DNA of 64,000 bases from Erysipelotrichaceae bacterium (GTDB taxonomy: Bacteria; Bacillota_I; Bacilli_A; Erysipelotrichales; Erysipelotrichaceae). The DNA is taken from positions 1 to 64,000 of the forward strand of contig JAFRAB010000023.1 of NCBI GenBank assembly GCA_017405675.1, written 5' to 3'. Below, in pieces: positions 23,347-32,062 of the stretch; position 1 is the stretch's first letter; every line of letters starts with the position of its first letter. A program made the position numbers and the translations under genes. Below the pieces are notes generated by a model, which saw only the letters and a program-made list of their open reading frames with translations, was not told the DNA's origin and searched no databases.

Positions 23347-24690
23347 ATGAAACAGTTTCAAACCGCCTATCTGCCGATAGGTGTTCCGACCTTCCATCTG
23401 GAAAGCGCCCAGAAAGCTTTTGAAGATTCGGCTGCCTTACTGAGAAGTTTTGACCCAGATGTAGCTGTTCCAAAAGAAATGTTACTGTCAGTTGCCAAAC
23501 TGAATGAGTTTATGGATACGATCGATCCTGATCTGATCGTTCTGCAGAATGTCACATTTGCCAATGCGGCCTATGCTTCTGAAGTTCTGCTGCGTTTCAG
23601 GGATGTACCGATCCTGCTATGGACATTAAGAGAACCGGTCATTGACGGGGGCAGACTGCGTCTGAACTCTCTTACCGGAGCCTATTCCGCAGCCAATGCC
23701 ATCAGGCATTTCCGTCAGGAACCGTTTACGTATGTGTTCGGTGCACCGGCTGAGGAAAAGGTCAGGGAAAAAGTAGGGGCAACTGTCGCAGCAGCCAGAT
23801 TACGCCATGATATGAAATCATTGAGAATGGCCGCCATCGGGCATACACCTGAAGGGTTTGGTTTCGGCCGCGTTCTGGATCTGGAACTGATGGATACCTT
23901 TGGCGTTCATCTGGAAGCAATTGAAGCCAGAGAACTGATCATGAAGGCTCAGACCTTTACCGATGAGGAATGTGAAAGCTATCTTGATAAAGCCATGGGC
24001 TGCATGCGCGGACTGGAAAAGACTCCGGAAAAGAACAGAAAAGATTTTGCCAGACTGCTGAAAGCCTATCGGGAATACGTAACCAATAATCATATCGGAG
24101 CGATAGCTTCAAGATGCTGGCCTGATTTCTTTACTTCCTATGGAACACCGGTATGTGCCGTACTGGCCATGCTGAATGACATGGGCGTGGCCGCCAGCTG
24201 TGAAACAGACGGCTATGGTGCCTTGTCAATGTATATGGGCATGAAGCTGACTGATAGGGCTGTCTTCTTCGGTGATCCGGTGTCCATGAATGAAGAGGAA
24301 AATACCATTTCATTCTGGCACTGCGGTACGGCTGCCTGCTCCTTAGCGAGGGAAGATACCGGGGCTGCCGTTGGTGAACACTGCAACAGACATATCGGAC
24401 CAACCATGGAATTCGGCTGCCGTCCTAACGATAAGGCTACCATCTTCAGGATCGGACGTACTCCTGAAGGAAAATTCCGTTTCTTCCTGAGTACAGGTAA
24501 GATCCTGGATAAGCCTCAGCAGTTCTTAGGAACTTCACTGGTCGTAGAAACGGATACCAGGGCTGAAGACATCATCACCAGGAGTGTCGCAGACGGCTGG
24601 GAACCTCATTATGTAGTCGTATACGGGGATGTAAGCAGGGAACTGGAGATCCTGGGTGACATGCTGAACATACCGGTCTGCCATTATTAG
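23347..24690 (+). CDS. L-fucose/L-arabinose-isomerase-like protein
   Basis: A 447-residue protein of the L-fucose isomerase-like superfamily. The central part contains SRCWPDFFTSYGTPVCAVLA, and VAASCETDGYGALSMYM matches the metal-ligand motif of FucI/AraA enzymes (Glu and Asp of CETD). A later NRHIGPTMEFG may give the histidine ligand. It is last in the sulfosugar operon, preceded by TGGAGG and followed by a terminator. Aldose-ketose isomerisation of sulfoquinovose to sulfofructose is a reasonable job, but the fused cupin domain upstream is a competing candidate for the same step, so one of the two may act on another sugar or anomer. Shorter than canonical FucI (about 590 residues). Confidence 0.75.
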   Translation: MKQFQTAYLPIGVPTFHLESAQKAFEDSAALLRSFDPDVAVPKEMLLSVAKLNEFMDTIDPDLIVLQNVTFANAAYASEVLLRFRDVPILLWTLREPVIDGGRLRLNSLTGAYSAANAIRHFRQEPFTYVFGAPAEEKVREKVGATVAAARLRHDMKSLRMAAIGHTPEGFGFGRVLDLELMDTFGVHLEAIEARELIMKAQTFTDEECESYLDKAMGCMRGLEKTPEKNRKDFARLLKAYREYVTNNHIGAIASRCWPDFFTSYGTPVCAVLAMLNDMGVAASCETDGYGALSMYMGMKLTDRAVFFGDPVSMNEEENTISFWHCGTAACSLAREDTGAAVGEHCNRHIGPTMEFGCRPNDKATIFRIGRTPEGKFRFFLSTGKILDKPQQFLGTSLVVETDTRAEDIITRSVADGWEPHYVVVYGDVSRELEILGDMLNIPVCHY

Positions 24691-24700
24691 AAAACTGATA

Positions 24701-24728
24701 AAAAGGTGCTTATTCAGAGCACCTTTTT
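24701..24728 (+). terminator. intrinsic terminator of the sulfosugar operon
   Basis: Stem AAAAGGTGCT / AGCACCTTTTT with TATTCAG loop, ten bases after the stop codon. Confidence 0.85.
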
Positions 24729-24785
24729 GTATGATTTTATTTTTATAATTATTATTAGATTATTCCATAACTGTTATATGCAAGT

Positions 24786-24810
24786 AAAAAGCCATCCTGA
24801 GATGGCTTTC
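24786..24810 (-). terminator. intrinsic terminator of the hydrogenase operon
   Basis: On the minus strand GAAAGCCATC, loop TCAG, GATGGCTTTTT. It lies 21 bases after the hydrogenase stop and faces the plus-strand terminator. Confidence 0.85.
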
Positions 24811-24830
24811 AATGTTTTATACCTGAGGAT

Positions 24831-26303
24831 TTAATCCATGTGGCCGTCAGTATACATGGAGAACTTGTCTGTTGGCAGATCTTCGATGTTTTCCAGTATC
24901 TTACGGTTATCAGCACTGGCCAGCTGTTTGGTTCTGGCTTTGGTGATTTCGATTTCAGTCTTTCTTCTGGAAGGACCGCCAACGCATCCGCCCGGACAGA
25001 ACATGCCTTCGATGAAGTCTTCAGTCAGCTTGCCGTGTTTTAACAACAGGAGAGCTTTCTTGCATTCAGCTCCGCCGGAAGCACGGTACAGCTTGATGTT
25101 CTCTGTTTCTTCGCCAAGTTCCTTCATTACTTCCAGAACGGCATTGGCTACGCCGCCGCTGGATGCGAACTTCTTGCCGAAGAGGCTTGATTCCTGATCA
25201 AAGTCATCAGCCGGTTCGAAGGTAACATTGCAGGAGTTCATCAGGATCTGCAGTTCTCCGAAAGTGATTACATAGTCAGCATTGCCCGGGATATCCTCAT
25301 TCTGAGCTTCCTTCTTCTTGGCAACGCATGGACCGATGAATACGGTCTTGGCATATGGCTTGATGACCTTCAGATAACGGCTGGTTGCACACATTGGTGA
25401 AACTGTCTTGGACTTGTTCTTTTCATAAATGTCAGGATAATTCTTTCTGATCATTTCAACGAAGGCAGGGCAGCATGAAGTGGTCAGCTTGTTGCCTTCC
25501 TCGATGGCTTCGATCCATTCTCTGGCTTCATAGGCAGCGGTCAGGTCAGCACCCAGGCCTACTTCAACCATATCCGCAAAACCGATCTTCTTAAGAGCCT
25601 GACGTATGGAAGCCAGGTTGGCGTCACCGAACTGTCCTTCAATACTCGGAGCAACCATGGCGATGACTTCCTTGCCGGACTTGATTTCATTGATGATGTC
25701 AACAAGGTAAACCTTGGAGCCGATGGCACCGAACGGGCAGTTGTGAATGCAGTGACCGCAGTTTACACACTTTTCCTCATCTATATTGGCGATACCGAAT
25801 TCATTGTAGGTAATTGCATCCATCGGGCAGGCCTTCTTACAAGGTCTTTCAACATGGATAATGGCCCCATAAGGACATGCATTGGCACACATGCCGCATT
25901 CCTTACACTTGGTCGGGTCAATTTTCATGTGGCTGTCGCCTGGTGAAATGGCGCCGAAACGGCAGGAATTCAGGCAGGCTTTACCCAGACAGAAGCGGCA
26001 CATATCAGTTACCATGTAAGTGGCAATCGGACACTCGTCGCAGGCCGGTTCAATGATCTGAACGATATTGCGGCTCTTTGGGTTGGTGGATACGTTCTTG
26101 CCCATGGCAAGCTTTACTCTTTCCCTGACGATTTCTCTTTCCTTATAGACACAGCATCTCCAGCTAGGCTTCGGACCAGGGAACATTCTGAGGATCATTT
26201 CGTCAACGGCTTCCTGAGTCAGATTATCAGCCCAGGCCAGCTTGCAGACTTCTTCCTTGATGGTATTTTTCAGCTTCAGTATCTCAGCATCACTACTAAT
26301 CAT
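24831..26303 (-). CDS. group B [FeFe] hydrogenase
   Basis: A 490-residue iron-sulfur protein. Cysteine-rich N-terminal half: CDECPIATYMVTDMCRFC near 88-105 and several CxxCxxCxxxCP ferredoxin motifs up to about residue 190. The H-cluster domain follows, with TSCC (C277, C278), GPC (C326) and FCPGGC (C436, C440). The N-terminal stretch FPGPKPSWRCCVYKEREIVRE and GPCVAKKKE in place of the usual MPCxxK identify the group B type common in gut anaerobes. It makes H2 from reduced ferredoxin or a partner flavoprotein during fermentation. It is the last of three minus-strand genes, behind a GltD-like protein. No redox partner subunits of the HydABC type are present. Confidence 0.88.
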   Translation of the reverse strand: MISSDAEILKLKNTIKEEVCKLAWADNLTQEAVDEMILRMFPGPKPSWRCCVYKEREIVRERVKLAMGKNVSTNPKSRNIVQIIEPACDECPIATYMVTDMCRFCLGKACLNSCRFGAISPGDSHMKIDPTKCKECGMCANACPYGAIIHVERPCKKACPMDAITYNEFGIANIDEEKCVNCGHCIHNCPFGAIGSKVYLVDIINEIKSGKEVIAMVAPSIEGQFGDANLASIRQALKKIGFADMVEVGLGADLTAAYEAREWIEAIEEGNKLTTSCCPAFVEMIRKNYPDIYEKNKSKTVSPMCATSRYLKVIKPYAKTVFIGPCVAKKKEAQNEDIPGNADYVITFGELQILMNSCNVTFEPADDFDQESSLFGKKFASSGGVANAVLEVMKELGEETENIKLYRASGGAECKKALLLLKHGKLTEDFIEGMFCPGGCVGGPSRRKTEIEITKARTKQLASADNRKILENIEDLPTDKFSMYTDGHMD

Positions 26304-26345
26304 TTATTGTTTCCATCCTTTTCTTAATATGATTATAGCATCTAA

Positions 26346-27578
26346 TCAGCTTTCCTGTGACAGGGATTGCAGATATTCATGCATTGCTTCAGCCGTTTTC
26401 TTGCTGGCAGCTACGGCTTCAACTACGGTCTTGGCCCCTGATACGACGTCGCCGGAAGTGAAGACGCCCGGCCTGGTCGTATGACCGTTTTCATCGGCGA
26501 TCAACAGGCCTCTCTTGTCTGTTTCCAGGCCTTTGGTAGTGGAAGTAAGTCTGTTCATGGCTCCCTGCGAGACGGAAACGATGACACTGTCGCACGGATA
26601 TTTCTTTTCGCTGCCTTCCACGGTAACCAGTTTTCCTTCATCGTTTACGACAGTATCCTGGAAAATGACGCCGTCATCGCAGATCTCGACAGGAGCTTTG
26701 TTGAATTCAAATTCCACGCCTTCCAGCTTGGCGTATGAGAACTCATACTGGGAAGCGGAAACGGTATCTCTTCTGGCAAAGCATGTAACATGACGTGAGC
26801 CGTGACGGATAGCTGTTCTGGCAACGTCCATGGCTGCATTGCCGACACCGATGATGATGACTCTGTCACCCAGATGATAGACATCAGGTGAATTCAGATA
26901 GTCAATGCCGAAGTGAACATGGCCTAGTGATTCGCCCTTGATGCCCAGAGTCTTAGGCTTCCAGGTTCCGGTTCCGACGAATACAGCCTTGTAGCCGTCT
27001 CTGAACAGGTCGTCAATGGTGATGGAAGTGCCGATGGTTGTGTTAGGACGTACCTTGATGCCTTTTAAGCGCAGGTGGCGGTATTCAAAGTCGTCAAGGA
27101 CAGCTTTCGGAAGTCTGAATTCCGGTATGCCGTATCTCAAGACACCGCCGATCTTATCCTTGATTTCAAAGATGGTAACTTCGTAGCCGTAGCGTGCCAG
27201 AATGACAGCGATGGTCAGGCCGGCCGGACCGGATCCGACGATGGCTACCTTGATGCCGTTGGAAGGCTTCGGACCTTCAACCATCTGGTTGGCGTAGGTC
27301 GTGGAAATATACTGCTCGATCATTGAGAAGTGAACAGGGATTCCCTTACGCCCTAAGACACAGTGACCTTCACACTGATTTTCATGATTGCAGACCAGTG
27401 AGCAGACCGTAGTAAGCGGGTTGTTGTAGAACAGCATCTTGCCGGCTTCGTTAAGCTTGTTTTCTCTCAGCAGTCTGATGGCTTCCGGAATGTTGGTGTT
27501 TATCGGACATCCTTTGCGGCACTGCGGTATCTTGCACTGCAGACACTTGTTGGCTTCATCCATTACATGTAATGCCAT
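26346..27578 (-). CDS. GltD-like NAD(P)H flavoprotein with N-terminal [4Fe-4S] motif
   Basis: A 410-residue protein like glutamate synthase small subunit/NfnB. N-terminal cysteines CLQCKIPQCRKGCP bind an iron-sulfur cluster, VAIVGSGPAGLTIA is the FAD-binding motif, and VIIIGVGNAAMDVARTA is the NAD(P) motif. A second GltD homologue (NfnB) is encoded at 54.1-55.5 kb; this one lacks an adjacent NfnA-like partner. Instead it is 42 bases before the hydrogenase and 15 bases after the GH4 gene, with a strong AAAGGAG site. It likely passes electrons between NAD(P)H and the hydrogenase or ferredoxin. A glutamate synthase role is unlikely because no large subunit is present. Confidence 0.85.
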   Translation of the reverse strand: MALHVMDEANKCLQCKIPQCRKGCPINTNIPEAIRLLRENKLNEAGKMLFYNNPLTTVCSLVCNHENQCEGHCVLGRKGIPVHFSMIEQYISTTYANQMVEGPKPSNGIKVAIVGSGPAGLTIAVILARYGYEVTIFEIKDKIGGVLRYGIPEFRLPKAVLDDFEYRHLRLKGIKVRPNTTIGTSITIDDLFRDGYKAVFVGTGTWKPKTLGIKGESLGHVHFGIDYLNSPDVYHLGDRVIIIGVGNAAMDVARTAIRHGSRHVTCFARRDTVSASQYEFSYAKLEGVEFEFNKAPVEICDDGVIFQDTVVNDEGKLVTVEGSEKKYPCDSVIVSVSQGAMNRLTSTTKGLETDKRGLLIADENGHTTRPGVFTSGDVVSGAKTVVEAVAASKKTAEAMHEYLQSLSQES

Positions 27579-27593
27579 TTAATATCTCCTTTC

Positions 27594-28973
27594 CTAAAGA
27601 TTATTATATTTATTGGTTTTTTCTATCATTTCATCAACCAGTTCTCTTATCTGTGATTCAGAAAGACGATGATTGATGAGAGGGTCATTTTCAAAAGCCC
27701 GATACAGGAAATCGCGGTTTCGGTTAACGGTGGCCTGATAAACTCTTTCATGATTTACGACATGAGGCAGGATCAGGTTTTTTATGTCTTCAGGCAGTTG
27801 TCCTGCATAGACCGGTGTGACCTTATTGAAGGTAAACAGGGCATTGGTTTCTACGACGGCATCCTTATCCATGTTGGCAATCTGTCCGGCATAGTTAGGC
27901 AGGTTGACATTTGATACCATGTTGCCTAAGCCGCAGAGCGCTTTGATCAGCTGAACGCCTTCTTCACCGGTTGACTTCAGTTCGATGTGTTCTTCCCCAC
28001 GGTACAGTCTGCCGCTGCGGGCCAGTCTCTGTTTAAGATCATCCTTGCGGTAGGAGACCGGTGTCAGAGTGAATTTCCACTGCCGGGCTGTTTCAGGATT
28101 TAACAGATAGGTATCACCCGGCATGAATTCAGCCAGATGTCTGTCTCCCGCAGCCGCGATGTTGTGATACTTTCTGAACAGATCAAACTTGACGCGGTGT
28201 CCGCAGGAGAAGTAGGAGTTCATCCAGTTGTCACTGGTGAATTCGTAGCCTTCTTCAAAGTGTACATCAACATATCTCGCATATATCGGGAAGATGTCGA
28301 TGTCACGGTAGGAAGCGGAGGTAAACCAGGTAAAGTGGTTAATGCCTATGACATTGGTATACAGATCCTTTCTCTTTATGCCCGTAATGTTCAGCTCTTC
28401 GGATAATATTGAAGCCAGTACTTCCTGGGTGTTGAATACCTCATGACAGCATCCGAAGGCTTTGATCTGCGGGAAGGTTTTATACAGAGTCTTAACGCAG
28501 ATGGACATCGGATTGGTATAGTTGATGACCCAGGCTTCAGGAGCGTATTCCTTAATTGCCTCAGCGATCTCTATGAACATCGGGATGGTACGGATGGCTC
28601 GGATGTAGCCGCCCGGACCGGCTGTATCACCAACGGACTGGTAAATGCCGTATTTTTCCGGGGTATGGACATCGGATTCCATTTCATCGAAAGTGCCCGG
28701 AAGAATGGAGATTACCGCAAAGTCAGCACCGGTAAGGGCTTCCTGCAGTGAATCTACGGAAACATAGGTAAAGTCGGACTGACAGGCCGGATCTTTCTTC
28801 AGATCGTTGCCGATTTTTGCATTGATCTCAGAAGCCTTATGATCGATATCATACAGCCTGATGGTTCCGGCCAGCTGCGGTTCCAGGGCCAGATCCGTCA
28901 TGAAAGTCCAGGCCCAGCCGCGTGAGCCCCCGCCGATATAGGCTATGTTAATTATCTTCTGATTGTTTTTCAT
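27594..28973 (-). CDS. GH4 glycosidase with CHEV motif, probable alpha-galacturonidase
   Basis: A 459-residue NAD+- and metal-dependent glycosidase of family GH4. The Rossmann start reads IAYIGGGSRGWAWT; the metal-binding motif CHEV is at C176-V179 and NYTNPM precedes it. From family knowledge the residue after CH sorts specificity, and CHEV is found in alpha-galacturonidases such as B. subtilis LplD. That fits the divergent galacturonate operon, where it would release galacturonate from oligogalacturonides. Start: ATG at 28973 follows GGAG by six bases; upstream ATGs at 28985 and 28997 lack a site. It is the promoter-proximal gene of the GltD-hydrogenase operon. Confidence 0.85.
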   Translation of the reverse strand: MKNNQKIINIAYIGGGSRGWAWTFMTDLALEPQLAGTIRLYDIDHKASEINAKIGNDLKKDPACQSDFTYVSVDSLQEALTGADFAVISILPGTFDEMESDVHTPEKYGIYQSVGDTAGPGGYIRAIRTIPMFIEIAEAIKEYAPEAWVINYTNPMSICVKTLYKTFPQIKAFGCCHEVFNTQEVLASILSEELNITGIKRKDLYTNVIGINHFTWFTSASYRDIDIFPIYARYVDVHFEEGYEFTSDNWMNSYFSCGHRVKFDLFRKYHNIAAAGDRHLAEFMPGDTYLLNPETARQWKFTLTPVSYRKDDLKQRLARSGRLYRGEEHIELKSTGEEGVQLIKALCGLGNMVSNVNLPNYAGQIANMDKDAVVETNALFTFNKVTPVYAGQLPEDIKNLILPHVVNHERVYQATVNRNRDFLYRAFENDPLINHRLSESQIRELVDEMIEKTNKYNNL

Positions 28974-29037
28974 TTCTTTCTCCATATGCATAATCACAAA
29001 TGTCAGATGTATGAGTACACATGAAATATCTCACCTT

Positions 29038-29049
29038 TATTGTACAATA
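29038..29049. promoter_or_regulatory. perfect palindrome, candidate operator between GH4 and uxaB
   Basis: TATTGTACAATA reads the same on both strands. It sits in the 129-base divergent spacer of the GH4 operon and the uronate operon, 29 bases before the -10 of uxaB. GntR-type uronate regulators (ExuR/UxuR/KdgR) bind similar TTGTA-TACAA elements, so it may control both directions. Confidence 0.5.
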
Positions 29050-29077
29050 TAAAGACTTTTAAATGAAAAAATAATGT

Positions 29078-29083
29078 TATAAT
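29078..29083 (+). promoter_or_regulatory. -10 element of the uxaB operon
   Basis: TATAAT, 20 bases before the uxaB start codon. The -35 is weak, which suits regulated transcription. Confidence 0.5.
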
Positions 29084-29102
29084 GAAATCGAGGAGATTTA
29101 AT

Positions 29103-30575
29103 ATGAAAACAATAAATGCTGAAATGACAAAAGCTGTTCGCAGACCTATCAGAGTAGTTCAGTATGGCGGCGGTAACTTTTTACGTGCTTTCGTAGACTA
29201 TTTCTTTGACCTGGCCAATGAAAAGGGCCTTTTTAATGGCAGTATCGTCATTGTTGAATCATTACCAAACAGTAATGTTGACAGATTCAAAGGTCAGGAC
29301 TGTCAGTATACCTTACAGTTAAGAGGCAATATCAACGGTGAAAAATACGTTGAAACCAGAGTAATCACTTCCTTAGCCAAGGCTGTAACGGTATTCCACG
29401 ACTACGATGAATATATCGCCTTAGCCAGAGAAGAAGAACTGAAGTTCTTTGTTTCCAATACCACTGAGGCCGGCATCGTTTTCAATGCCAACGACAAGTT
29501 TGAAGACAAATTCCATGTTACTTTCCCGGCCAAGCTGACTCAGTTCCTGTATGAAAGATATGCTGCCTTCAACGGTGACAGAAACAAGGGCCTGATCATG
29601 CTGCCTGTTGAGCTGATCGACGACAACGGCATCGTACTTAAGAAATATGTTCTTGACTATGCTGAAATGTGGAATCTCCCTGAAGATTTCCGTAACTGGC
29701 TGCAGGAAGCCTGTGTCTTTACCAGCACTCTGGTTGACAGAATCGTTCCGGGCTATCCGAGAGATGAAAAGGACGAAATCTGCGCTCAGTTAAGTTATAA
29801 CGATGACCTGCTGGACACAGCTGAACCGTTTGCCTTATGGGTAATCGAATCTCCGGTTGACATCAGAGAAGAACTGCCTCTGGACAAGGCTCTGAAAGGC
29901 AAGACCAACATGGATATCATCTTCACTGACAACCAGAAGCCATATAAGCAGAGAAAGGTAAGAATTCTGAACGGCGCTCATACTTCATTCGTTCTGGCCA
30001 GCTATCTGGCAGGACATGACACGGTCAAGGAATCCATGGATGATGCTCTGGTAAGAGACTTCATGAATGATACCATTCAGAAGGAAATCATTCCGACTCT
30101 GACTCTGCCTGTTGATGAACTGAAACGGTTCGCTGACGCTGTTGTTGACAGATTCAACAATCCGTTCATCAAGCATGCCTTACTGTCAATTTCACTGAAC
30201 TCCGTATCAAAGTGGAGAGCAAGATGCATGCCTTCATTACTGGGCTATGTTGAAAAGTTCGGTAAGCTGCCTAAGAATCTCAGCTTCTCAATTGCTGCCT
30301 TACTGGCATTCTATAAGGGAACTGAAATCAAAGACGGCGCCCTGATCGGCCACAGAGGCGAAGAAGAATACAGGATCATGGATGATCCGGAAGTTCTGGA
30401 ATTCTTCAAGGAGAACAGTGATCTTCCAGCTGAAGAGCTTGTTAACAAATATTTAAGCAACGTTGCCTTCCACGGTCAGGATCTGACTCAGGTAGAAGGT
30501 CTGGCTGCTGAAGTTACCAGAGGTCTGGAAAACATCAGAAAATACGGTGCTGCCAAGGCCATGGAGATGATTTAA
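29103..30575 (+). CDS. uxaB: tagaturonate reductase (altronate oxidoreductase)
   Basis: A 490-residue member of the mannitol dehydrogenase family. The N-terminal VVQYGGGNFLRAFVDYF is the nucleotide-binding segment typical of UxaB, and KVRILNGAHTSFVLASYLAG with KxxxxNxxH-type residues forms the active site of polyol-type dehydrogenases. It reduces D-tagaturonate to D-altronate with NADH. ATG 29103 is preferred to 29082 because AGGAG is 7 bases upstream and the earlier ATG overlaps the -10. It is translationally coupled (TAATG) to uxaA. Fructuronate reductase UxuB is similar, but the pairing with UxaA and UxaC supports UxaB. Confidence 0.92.
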   Translation: MKTINAEMTKAVRRPIRVVQYGGGNFLRAFVDYFFDLANEKGLFNGSIVIVESLPNSNVDRFKGQDCQYTLQLRGNINGEKYVETRVITSLAKAVTVFHDYDEYIALAREEELKFFVSNTTEAGIVFNANDKFEDKFHVTFPAKLTQFLYERYAAFNGDRNKGLIMLPVELIDDNGIVLKKYVLDYAEMWNLPEDFRNWLQEACVFTSTLVDRIVPGYPRDEKDEICAQLSYNDDLLDTAEPFALWVIESPVDIREELPLDKALKGKTNMDIIFTDNQKPYKQRKVRILNGAHTSFVLASYLAGHDTVKESMDDALVRDFMNDTIQKEIIPTLTLPVDELKRFADAVVDRFNNPFIKHALLSISLNSVSKWRARCMPSLLGYVEKFGKLPKNLSFSIAALLAFYKGTEIKDGALIGHRGEEEYRIMDDPEVLEFFKENSDLPAEELVNKYLSNVAFHGQDLTQVEGLAAEVTRGLENIRKYGAAKAMEMI

Positions 30576-32053
30576 TGAAACAATATATCATAATACATGA
30601 ACACGATAATGTCGCTGTGGCACTGGTACCTCTGCCAAAGGGTTTTGTTCTGGCAGACGGAACAGTACTGAATGAGGACATCGAATTAGGTCACAAGATC
30701 GCCTTAAAGGACATCAATGCCGGTGAACCTGTCATCAAATACGATAACCTCATTGGTTTTGCCAAAGAAGACATTAAGCGCGGTGATCATGTTCACGTTC
30801 ATAACATAAAGACTTCTCTGGGAGACAATAATGAATATACCTATGAACCGGAAGAAATCCCAGATGTAAAAGTTGACGAGGAATACTTTGAAGGCTTCTT
30901 AAGAGAAGACGGCAGAGCAGGTGTCAGAAATGAGATCTGGATCATGCCTACGGTCGGATGCGTCAACTCCGTTGTCAAGAAGATGGAAGCAGAAGCTCAG
31001 AAGTTTGTTTCCGGTTCCCTGGAAGGCATCATAGCCTTTAACCATCCATACGGCTGCAGTCAGATGGGTGATGACCAGGAAAATACCAGACAGATCCTGG
31101 CTGACCTGATCAAACATCCGAATGCCGGCGGCGTTCTGGTCGTCGGACTGGGATGTGAAAACTCCAACATTGAAGAAATAAAGAAGCATCTTGGCGAATA
31201 TGATGAAAAACACATCAAGTTCATGATCTGCCAGGAGCATGAAGATGAAATTGAATACGGTCTTTCCATTCTTGAGGAATTAAGCGAATATGTTAAGACC
31301 TTCAAGAGAGAAAAGCTCTCTACAAGCAAGCTGGTAGTCGGTTTGAAGTGCGGCGGCTCTGATGGCTTAAGCGGCATTACCGCCAATCCGACCGTCGGAC
31401 GTTTCTCTGACATACTGATTGCCAGAGGCGGAACTACCATTCTTACGGAAGTTCCGGAAATGTTCGGTGCTGAACAGCGTCTTATGAACAGATGTGTCAA
31501 TACGGCCGTCTTTGACAAGACCGTTTCACTGATCAACAATTTCAAGGATTACTTCCGCAGTAATCATCAGACCATCTATGAAAACCCTTCACCTGGTAAT
31601 AAGAAGGGCGGTATATCAACTCTGGAAGACAAGTCCAACGGCTGTATCCAGAAGTCAGGTTCAAGCCGAGTCATTGATGTTCTGGAATACGGCGATACCG
31701 TAAAGCAGGCCGGACTGAATCTGTTAAGCGCCCCGGGCAATGACCTGGTCGCTTCCACAGCCTTAGCTGCTGCCGGTGCCCAGATCATTCTGTTCACTAC
31801 CGGCAGAGGCACACCGTTTGCTTCACCGGTACCTACCATCAAGATCTCATCAAACACCAGACTTTATGAAAAGAAGACCAACTGGATCGACTTCAACTCC
31901 GGGGAACTGGTTGATGATGAAGACATGACCTTACAGCAGATTGGCATGAAGTTATATGATCTGGTCATGGAAACAGCTTCCGGCAAGCAGGTGAGGGCCG
32001 AGCAGGAAGGCTACCATGATCTGGCAATATTCAAACAGGGTGTCACATTATAG
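30575..32053 (+). CDS. uxaA: altronate dehydratase
   Basis: A 492-residue altronate dehydratase that turns D-altronate into 2-keto-3-deoxy-D-gluconate. Residues 1-90 form a SAF-like domain (DNVAVALVPLPKGF ... INAGEPVIKYDNLIGFA) and residues 100-492 the catalytic domain (GYxREDGRAGVRNEIWIMPTVGCVN counterpart, HPYGCSQMGDDQENT, VGLKCGGSDGLSGITANP). The conserved cysteines of GCSQMG and LKCGGSDG are likely iron ligands. The start overlaps the uxaB stop by one base. Nothing is odd in length or key residues. Confidence 0.93.
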   Translation: MKQYIIIHEHDNVAVALVPLPKGFVLADGTVLNEDIELGHKIALKDINAGEPVIKYDNLIGFAKEDIKRGDHVHVHNIKTSLGDNNEYTYEPEEIPDVKVDEEYFEGFLREDGRAGVRNEIWIMPTVGCVNSVVKKMEAEAQKFVSGSLEGIIAFNHPYGCSQMGDDQENTRQILADLIKHPNAGGVLVVGLGCENSNIEEIKKHLGEYDEKHIKFMICQEHEDEIEYGLSILEELSEYVKTFKREKLSTSKLVVGLKCGGSDGLSGITANPTVGRFSDILIARGGTTILTEVPEMFGAEQRLMNRCVNTAVFDKTVSLINNFKDYFRSNHQTIYENPSPGNKKGGISTLEDKSNGCIQKSGSSRVIDVLEYGDTVKQAGLNLLSAPGNDLVASTALAAAGAQIILFTTGRGTPFASPVPTIKISSNTRLYEKKTNWIDFNSGELVDDEDMTLQQIGMKLYDLVMETASGKQVRAEQEGYHDLAIFKQGVTL

Positions 32054-32062
32054 GAGGAAAAA

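Noticed and set aside
24840..25197. Plus-strand open frames opposite the hydrogenase gene
   Set aside because: They lack ribosome binding sites and protein-like composition, and lie fully opposite a conserved gene with intact cysteine motifs.
29038..29083. TTGTAC as the -35 hexamer of the uxaB promoter
   Set aside because: It would lie 33 bases from the -10, far beyond a workable spacer; it is better read as part of the palindrome.
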